The notes under the pieces: generated by a model
The model's database searches: none
The model's input: only the letters and a program-made list of their open reading frames with translations
What the model was told of the DNA's origin: nothing
Assembly: GCF_024594815.1 (NCBI RefSeq)
Contig: NZ_JANJOU010000008.1
Coordinates: 269,499 to 333,498, forward strand
From: Roseomonas populi
Lineage (GTDB): Bacteria > Pseudomonadota > Alphaproteobacteria > Acetobacterales > Acetobacteraceae
Direction: 5' to 3'
Length of the DNA stretch: 64,000 nucleotides
Shown here: positions 58,930 to 64,000 of the stretch, in pieces
Layout of the letters: the number at the start of each line of letters is the position of its first letter
Position numbering within the stretch: position 1 is the stretch's first letter
Program-made: the position numbers and the translations under genes

Positions 58930-60228
58930 ATGGGCGTCGAGCGCAGCCTCACGGAACTTTACGGGGACGACCCCGAACGGGCTGATGCCCTGGCATTCGG
59001 CCGCCGCGGCGCACTCAAGGGCGCGGCACTGGCCGCCATGGGCGCCGCGCTGGGCAGCACCATTCCCTTCGCCGCACGGATGCCCGCCGGCCTCCTGCCT
59101 GCCGCCCTGGCCCAGGCGGGCGAGGTACCGAAGCTACGGATGGACGGCAAGGCCACGCTGATCCTGCTCGGCGAGCGCCCGCTGGTGGCGGAGACGCCGG
59201 AAGCCATGCTGGACGACGACGTCACGCCGACCGACAAGTTCTTCATCCGCAATAACGGCGCCATCCCCGAGCGATTCGCGGGCGACCCGAAGAGCTGGCG
59301 GCTGCGGATCGACGGCGAGGTGAACACCCCTCTCGACCTGACCCTGGGCGAGCTGCAGTCCCGCTTCGAGGCCGTGACGCTGCGCCTTCAGATGGAGTGC
59401 GGCGGCAATGGCCGCGCGGCCTTCACGCCGGAGACGCGCGGCAACCAGTGGGGCAACGGCGCCATCTCCAACGGCGAGTGGACGGGCGTGCGGCTGCGCG
59501 ACGTCGTCCGGGCCGCCGGCCCGAAGGACACCGCCCGCTTCACCGGGCACTTCGGCGCGGACCCGCACCTGTCCGGCGACACCTCGCGCCAGGCGATCAG
59601 CCGCGGGATGCCTGTGGCGAAGGCGATGGAGGACACCACCGTCCTTGCCTGGAACCTGAATGGGGAGCCGCTGCCGCTGGTGCACGGCTTTCCGCTGCGA
59701 CTGATCACGCCGGGATGGCCCGGCAGCCTTTCTCAGAAGTGGCTGAACCGGATCACCCTGCGCGCCACGCCGCATGACGGGCCGGGGATGGGCGGCACCT
59801 CCTACCGCGTGCCGGTGCGGCCCATCGTCCCGGGCAGCACGAACGACGGCAAGGAGTTCGTGGACATCGCCTCCATGCCCGTGCGCGGCCTGCTGACGAA
59901 CCTCGCCCACGGCTCCCGCCTGCCCGCCGGTACCCGCCGGCTGGACCTGCGCGGGCACGCCTGGGCCGGCGACCTGACCGTGCGCGCCGTTCACGTCTCC
60001 GCCGATTTTGGCGCGAGCTGGACGGAGATGCGGGTGGCCGAGGCGCCGAACCGCCACGCCTGGCAGCGCTGGACGGGCAGCCTGGAACTGCCCTCGGATG
60101 GCTACTTCGAGCTCTGGACCCGCGCCACCGACTCTCAGGGACGGATGCAGCCGCATCAGGCTGCGAACTGGAACCCGCAAGGCTATGCCGCGAACGCGAT
60201 GGCCCGCACTGCGATCCTCGTCGGATGA
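58930..60228 (+). CDS. Sulfite oxidase/dehydrogenase molybdopterin subunit (SorA/SorT-like)
   Basis: A 432-residue protein. A Tat signal FGRRGALKGAALAAMGAALG (Arg25-Arg26) sends it folded to the periplasm. The molybdopterin domain contains FFIRNNGAIPERF, LQMECGGNGRAAF with the molybdenum ligand Cys157, GVRLRDVVRAAG, LAWNLNGEPLPLVHGFPLRL and PGWPGSLSQKWL. The dimerisation domain ends FELWTRATDSQGRMQPHQA and WNPQGY. It oxidises sulfite to sulfate and passes electrons to cytochrome c. The ribosome site is GGGAGGGAACGG. The next gene, in a four-base overlap, is a c-type cytochrome, likely its electron acceptor. Confidence 0.92.
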   Translation: MGVERSLTELYGDDPERADALAFGRRGALKGAALAAMGAALGSTIPFAARMPAGLLPAALAQAGEVPKLRMDGKATLILLGERPLVAETPEAMLDDDVTPTDKFFIRNNGAIPERFAGDPKSWRLRIDGEVNTPLDLTLGELQSRFEAVTLRLQMECGGNGRAAFTPETRGNQWGNGAISNGEWTGVRLRDVVRAAGPKDTARFTGHFGADPHLSGDTSRQAISRGMPVAKAMEDTTVLAWNLNGEPLPLVHGFPLRLITPGWPGSLSQKWLNRITLRATPHDGPGMGGTSYRVPVRPIVPGSTNDGKEFVDIASMPVRGLLTNLAHGSRLPAGTRRLDLRGHAWAGDLTVRAVHVSADFGASWTEMRVAEAPNRHAWQRWTGSLELPSDGYFELWTRATDSQGRMQPHQAANWNPQGYAANAMARTAILVG

Positions 60229-60704
60229 GCCTGTCGCGGCTTGAGAAGGGGGCGATCGGCGCTGTCTGCGCCCTCGTCCTCCTGGCGCTCGCGATGGACG
60301 TGCCGGGCTCCCGCCCGCCCGTCACCCGCACGGCCTACCCGCCCACGCCCTATGCCGAGGCCACGCGCCGCGCGCAGGAAGAAGCGTCCGTGCGGGAAGC
60401 GACGGCGAAGGCGGAAGCGGAGCGCCTGGCCGCGGTGCAGACGCCCGCCGAGACCGAGGACATCCTCCCGGCTGGCCATGGGCGTGCGGAGACCTTCGCC
60501 CGCTGCACCGCTTGCCACAGCACCGCGATCATCCGCCGCAGCGGCTTCACCCAGGACCGCTGGGACGAGCTGATGGACTGGATGACGGAGAAGCAGGGGA
60601 TGGCGCCGCTGGATGGGGCGGACCGTGCACTGATCGTTGGGTACCTCGCCCAGCAGTTCCCGCCGCGCAGGAACCCACGTAACGCGAGTCCCTTCCTCAA
60701 CTAG
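60225..60704 (+). CDS. c-type cytochrome, likely SorB-like electron acceptor
   Basis: A 159-residue protein with an N-terminal membrane anchor or signal (GAIGAVCALVLLALAMDVPG), an alanine/glutamate-rich linker and one haem-binding CTACH followed by WDELMDWMTEKQGMAPLDG; the Met in that stretch can be the axial ligand. It is co-translated with the sulfite oxidase (ATGA overlap). Cytochromes of this kind accept electrons from SorA-type enzymes. Confidence 0.88.
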   Translation: MSLSRLEKGAIGAVCALVLLALAMDVPGSRPPVTRTAYPPTPYAEATRRAQEEASVREATAKAEAERLAAVQTPAETEDILPAGHGRAETFARCTACHSTAIIRRSGFTQDRWDELMDWMTEKQGMAPLDGADRALIVGYLAQQFPPRRNPRNASPFLN

Positions 60705-60717
60705 GCAGGGGAGTCAT

Positions 60718-60985
60718 TCAGGTCCACTCGCTGACGGTGGCGATGCGAGCGAGGCTGGCGAGGTAGTCTCGGGCGAGGCGTTCGTATCGCGGGACCAGCC
60801 TTCGCCAGTTCTGGAGAGAGAGCAGGCACCTGCTGACCTCGCGGTGCTTACAGGTGTACCGGTCAGTTGGGCTGAGTATGGTGCGGGTAGCGGTGGAGGG
60901 AAGGATGGCCTTGATGCGCGCATCCTTCAGCCAGCCGCGGAGAATGTCCGCGTCTTAGGCCTGCTTTGCGACGGGGCGATGTCCC
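60718..60985 (-). pseudogene. C-terminal fragment of an IS5-family transposase
   Basis: The reverse strand reads VAKQA, a stop (TAA) where a Tyr is expected, then DADILRGWLKDARIKAILPS, KHREVSRCLLSLQNWRRLVP and RYERLARDYLASLARIATVS to EWT*. It matches the tail of IS5-group transposases (KAYDAD.LR.WL......IP....R......YK.R..IER.F..LK.WRR...RYDR.A..F...I..A....). About 85 codons remain. Confidence 0.75.
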
Positions 60986-61051
60986 ACTCGAGAGCGGACC
61001 TGCTGCATCCGGCCAGACCCAGCCGGGACGACTGCGCACCCCCGCCCCGTA

Positions 61052-61270
61052 TCATCCGGGGCGGAGGATCATCTTCCGAAACCGCGCGGCCTGGAGTTCC
61101 TCATCGTCTCGGGCGGAATCACCGTGGGCTGCGAAGCCCTGGGCGCCCAGGGCTGGGGCTGGCTACCCGCCGGGACCGGGCTGGACGCGGAAGTCGGCCC
61201 CGACGACGCGACCGTGTGGCTGAAGGATGGCCCCGCTGCTGCACCCGGACGTGATCGCGTTGTCCGGATA
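61052..61270 (+). pseudogene. Possible cupin (ChrR-like) remnant
   Basis: The frame reads SSGAEDHLPKPRGLEFLIVS, GGITVGCEALGAQGWGWLPA, GTGLDAEVGPDDATVWLKDG. The spacing of E.L...G.......G.G.W...P.G........A...VW.K fits the cupin core of ChrR-type proteins, but the metal-binding histidines are missing and there is no start or complete domain. It is likely a decayed fragment. Confidence 0.35.
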
Positions 61271-61285
61271 GCGCGGTCCCGCGGC

Positions 61286-61544
61286 GGCAGATTGGCAGGA
61301 GGCACGATGCCGCTGTCCGAAGATGCAGGACCGCTGCCCGGTGTGGCCGGGGCTCGCCCTCTTCTTCGGGCCGGGGATGCTCCCGGCCGGCGCGGGCGCC
61401 GGTCGGTGCCTCATCCCGGGCGGGATGAACCCGAGCGGCCTGCGCGAGGTCGTCGCCCGGGCACGATCCGAGGGGTGAGAAGCTTCGGCACTGGCCGCAG
61501 TAACTCAGGGCATCGTGGAGGCACCGTCGTCCTGCATAGGAGGT
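61286..61544. other. Gap with no recognisable gene
   Basis: A short frame (MQDRCPVWPGLALFFGPG...) is open but matches nothing known. No promoter or terminator could be delimited. Confidence 0.3.
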
Positions 61545-62339
61545 CTATGCAGGCACTTCCCGGCCCCGCCCGCGCATGTAGGCCTGGGGGCTGCAGCCCA
61601 TCTCCATGCGGAACGCGTAAGTAAAGGCGGAGGCCGAGCCGTAGCCAAGCTCCATGGCGGTCTGCGTCACACCGAGGCCGCCGCCCAGCAGTTCGATCGC
61701 CTTGAACAACCGGAGGCGCCGCCGCCAGGAGCGCAGGCTCATCCCCACTTCCTCCTCGAAGCGGCGGGCCAGGGTGCGCGCCGACATTCCGGCCTGGCGG
61801 CCCCACTCCTCCGGGCCACGAGGGTCGGACGGGTCGGCATAGATGGCTTCGCAGACAGTCGCCAGCGAGCCACCCCGCGGCCAGGGCAGCGCGCCGGGCA
61901 AGGAAGGGGCGAGGCGGAGCTGGTCGAGGATGAGGCCCGCGACGCGGCCCGCGTAGCCGTCGCGGTCTTCCTGCCCCTCGATCTCGGCTGCCTCCACGAT
62001 CAGCTCTCGTAGGAGGGGCTTCACGGCGAAGACGGTCGGCTGGTTCGGCAGGCCGCCGCGCACCGCGTCGGCGATCCAGAGGCTGCGGAACTCCGCCCCG
62101 AGCAGCGATCCGACCCGGTGCGAGAGGCCGGTCGGCAGCCACACGGCCTGTTCCGGCGAGATGACGAAGGACCGGCCCTCCACCGCCACCGTCAGCACGC
62201 CGGCGATCGCGTAGACGACCTGGTTCCAGTGATGCGCGTGCTCGGGGAAGTAGTGGCGAGCCGGGATGGATTGCGCGCGAACCATCATCGGGTTCGGAAC
62301 GGCAAGACCTGGTGGCGCCGCAATGGTTCCCCAGATCAT
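61545..62339 (-). CDS. AraC family regulator with N-terminal cupin domain
   Basis: A 264-residue regulator. The N-terminal cupin contains HYFPEHAHHWNQVVYAIAGV and WLPTGLSHRVGS, a ligand-binding barrel. The C-terminal helix-turn-helix pair is EEWGRQAGMSARTLARRFEE and TQTAMELGYGSASAFTYAFR, ending GCSPQAYMRGRG. The ATG at 62339 has GTGAGGG upstream; an in-frame ATG at 62363 without a ribosome site would add eight residues. It is divergent from the TPR protein and MFS transporter, which it may control, as is common for this subfamily. Confidence 0.88.
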   Translation of the reverse strand: MIWGTIAAPPGLAVPNPMMVRAQSIPARHYFPEHAHHWNQVVYAIAGVLTVAVEGRSFVISPEQAVWLPTGLSHRVGSLLGAEFRSLWIADAVRGGLPNQPTVFAVKPLLRELIVEAAEIEGQEDRDGYAGRVAGLILDQLRLAPSLPGALPWPRGGSLATVCEAIYADPSDPRGPEEWGRQAGMSARTLARRFEEEVGMSLRSWRRRLRLFKAIELLGGGLGVTQTAMELGYGSASAFTYAFRMEMGCSPQAYMRGRGREVPA

Positions 62340-62485
62340 CGCACCCTCACGAGACAACCGCATATTGGCAGTTAATCTATATAATTTGGCTGATCGTGGA
62401 GAGTCGCATCTGCTCCGTGGGGCTATATCCCGTCGTCGGCAACGCCCCCCAGCTCCCTGTTCCCTCCCGCCACGAGGACACCGCT
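62340..62485. promoter_or_regulatory. AT-rich divergent promoter between the AraC and TPR genes
   Basis: Around 62364-62396 the sequence is AT-rich (gttaatctatataatttgg) and contains TATAAT, suggesting a promoter. The matching -35 box is unclear. It separates the divergent AraC regulator and the TPR/MFS pair. Confidence 0.45.
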
Positions 62486-63805
62486 ATGGCTCACCTCGAC
62501 AGCCGAGGGCTGCCGATCTCGACGGCCTCCAATCTCGCCGCCGAGCGCTACCGCGAAGGTATCGACCTGATGCTCTCGACTTGGCCCGGCGCGGCCGAGG
62601 TGCTGGAGGAGGCGATCGCGGCCGATCCCGATTTCGCCCTCGCCCACGCGGCACGCGCGCGCCAGCACGCCATGCGATCCGAGCCCGCCCTCGCCAAGGC
62701 CCGGATCGCGACGGCCGTCGAGCTCGTGGTGCGCCGCGGCACCGACCGGGAGCGGAGCCACGTCGAGACCCTCTCCCTCGTCATCAATGGGCGGTCGGCG
62801 GAGGCCCTCGACCGGGTGTCCGCCCATGCCGATACATGGCCGCGGGACGTGGTCATCCTCTCGCTGCCGCTCGGGGCCTTCGGGCTGCTCGCCTTCTCCG
62901 GCCGGGCGGACCACGACAAGGCGCGCGTGGACCTGTGCGAGCGGCACGCCAGCCACTTCGCGGCAGATGACTGGTGGTTCCTCACCTATCGCGGCTGGTC
63001 GCACGCCGAGAACGGCAACGTGGCCCACGGCCGCGACCTCACCCAGCGCGGCTTCGACCTCCGACCCAGGAACGCCAACGCGGCGCACGCCCTGTCGCAT
63101 GCGATGTACGAGGGTGGCGCGAACGACGAGGCCGAGCGGCTGATCCAGGCCTGGCTGCCGACCTACGACCGCTCCGGCATCCTCCACGGCCACATCGCCT
63201 GGCACGCCGCCCTTGCGGCGCTGGAGCACGGGAACACGGAGCGGGCGCTGGCCATCTACGGCGAGCACGTCCAGCCCTCGGTCTCGACCGGCAACGCCAT
63301 CAACGTCGTCAGCGACACCGCATCCTTCCTGTGGCGGCTACAGGCCTACGGCCACCCCGTGCCGAAGGGGCTGTGGCAGGCGGCCGCAGCCTATGCGGCG
63401 CCGTCCTTCCCCGGCGCGGGCTTCGCCTTCGTGGACATCCACATGGCGTTGCTGGCGGCGGCAACGGGGGACAGGGAAGGGCTGGAGCGGCGCGTGTCCG
63501 CGCTGATGGGGATGATCGAGGACGGGACGCTGGCCGCCGGGCCGGTGGTGCCCACCATCTGCCGGGCGACGCTTGCCTTCGCGGATGGCGACTACGCGGG
63601 GTGCGCCCGCATCCTGGAGCCGGCCGCGTCCGAGGTGGTGCGCGTCGGCGGCAGCGGCGCCCAGCGCGAGCTGGTGGAGGACATGCTGCTGCTCGCCCTG
63701 ATGCGGAGTGGCGAAGCCGCCAAGGCCGGTGCACTCCTCGACCGCCGCCTCCACCGCCGGCCATCGCCGCGGGATAAGGCTTGGCACGGCCTGCTGGCGG
63801 CCTGA
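62486..63805 (+). CDS. Tetratricopeptide-like repeat protein
   Basis: A 439-residue, largely helical protein with TPR-like repeats: WPGAAEVLEEAIAADPDFAL, HAARARQHAMRSEPALAKAR, FDLRPRNANAAHALSHAMYE, ALEHGNTERALAIYGEHVQP and DGDYAGCARILEPAASEVVR. No signal peptide is present. Such proteins occur in actinobacterial and alphaproteobacterial genomes without known function; TPRs mediate protein contacts. It is eight bases upstream of an MFS transporter gene and divergent from an AraC regulator, so the three form a unit. Confidence 0.8.
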   Translation: MAHLDSRGLPISTASNLAAERYREGIDLMLSTWPGAAEVLEEAIAADPDFALAHAARARQHAMRSEPALAKARIATAVELVVRRGTDRERSHVETLSLVINGRSAEALDRVSAHADTWPRDVVILSLPLGAFGLLAFSGRADHDKARVDLCERHASHFAADDWWFLTYRGWSHAENGNVAHGRDLTQRGFDLRPRNANAAHALSHAMYEGGANDEAERLIQAWLPTYDRSGILHGHIAWHAALAALEHGNTERALAIYGEHVQPSVSTGNAINVVSDTASFLWRLQAYGHPVPKGLWQAAAAYAAPSFPGAGFAFVDIHMALLAAATGDREGLERRVSALMGMIEDGTLAAGPVVPTICRATLAFADGDYAGCARILEPAASEVVRVGGSGAQRELVEDMLLLALMRSGEAAKAGALLDRRLHRRPSPRDKAWHGLLAA

Positions 63806-63813
63806 GAGAGACC

Positions 63814-64000
63814 ATGTCCCAAGCCAACGTCACCATCACCGCCACCCCAACCGCTGGGGCCGTGGCCGTGCCGAGCCATGAGCGGGGCAACATTCTTCGG
63901 CTCGCGGTTGCGCAGGCGCTCGCGGGCGCGAACGCGACGGTCGTCTTCGCCACGGGCGCGGTCGTCGGGAACACGCTTGCGCCCAGCCCCGCCCTGGCGA
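63814..64000 (+). CDS. MFS transporter, N-terminal part (cut by the window edge)
   Basis: The first 62 codons: SQANVTITATPTAGAVAVPS, then a membrane helix LRLAVAQALAGANATVVFAT leading to GAVVGNTLAPSPALA, which resembles the first helix of MFS drug-type transporters (AQALAG.N..VVF..GAI.G..LAP...LAT). Start: ATG with GAGAGA upstream. The rest is outside the window. It follows the TPR gene directly. Confidence 0.75.
   Translation, partial: MSQANVTITATPTAGAVAVPSHERGNILRLAVAQALAGANATVVFATGAVVGNTLAPSPALA

Noticed and set aside
1..64000. CRISPR arrays, rRNA or tRNA genes
   Set aside because: No regular spaced repeats and no cloverleaf-like or rRNA sequence were seen on reading both strands by eye; a tRNA scan was not possible here.

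Overview
The window is uniformly GC-rich, with G or C at most third codon positions, TTG and GTG starts and many stop/start overlaps. Its gene content is a dense patchwork of catabolic operons, many Bug-type (tripartite tricarboxylate) binding proteins, a bacteriophytochrome and Tat-type exported enzymes. This points to an environmental alphaproteobacterium, most likely an Acetobacteraceae of the Roseomonas type. That assignment is inference from gene style; there is no rRNA or tRNA to anchor it.

Layout. 1-1.8 kb: decayed sugar genes (a Gfo/Idh/MocA oxidoreductase with an internal stop, a GH15 tail). 1.9-14.2 kb: peptide/gamma-glutamyl catabolism, with two paralogous gamma-glutamyltransferases, a CocE hydrolase, an M20 dipeptidase, a family-5 binding protein, an SDR, a Bug protein and AraC and GntR regulators. 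14.2-17.4 kb: a DUF1127 protein, a MocR-type regulator with a palindromic and possibly leaderless promoter, and an exported M20 amidohydrolase. 17.8-23.5 kb: a compact terephthalate cluster (IclR regulator, binding protein, dioxygenase large and small subunits, reductase, PdxA-like cis-diol dehydrogenase). 24-31.6 kb: sensory genes (RHH protein, hybrid histidine kinase, bacteriophytochrome and its response regulator, LuxR protein), split by a 1.05 kb IS630-type element that landed exactly on a stop codon without changing it.

32-36.6 kb: metal handling (CDF and MntP exporters, iron ABC binding protein and permease). 36.6-43.1 kb: a hydroxy-acid operon (two Bug proteins, enolase-superfamily enzyme, and two 2-hydroxyacid dehydrogenases of unrelated folds) under a divergent FCD/GntR repressor. 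43.1-44.8 kb: a broken membrane-protein gene and empty sequence. 44.8-55 kb: an organosulfur island of two convergent operons (ABC transporter, MetY-type sulfhydrylase, 2OG-Fe(II) oxygenase; AhpD-like protein, two SsuA-like proteins, SsuD-like monooxygenase, SfnB-like flavoprotein) separated by a strong hairpin. 55-56.3 kb: an IS graveyard. 56.4-60.7 kb: a Bug protein, then an ECF sigma/anti-sigma pair divergent from a sulfite-oxidase/cytochrome c pair that carries an ECF-like promoter. 60.7-64 kb: IS5 and cupin remnants, an AraC regulator, a TPR protein and the start of an MFS transporter.

How it works together: most modules pair an exported binding protein with a short enzyme set and a local regulator, so this is scavenging of organic acids, peptides, aromatics and sulfonates. 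Sulfite released by the sulfonate monooxygenase could be oxidised by the nearby periplasmic sulfite dehydrogenase, provided it reaches the periplasm. The terephthalate cluster would deliver protocatechuate to a ring-cleavage pathway that lies outside the window.
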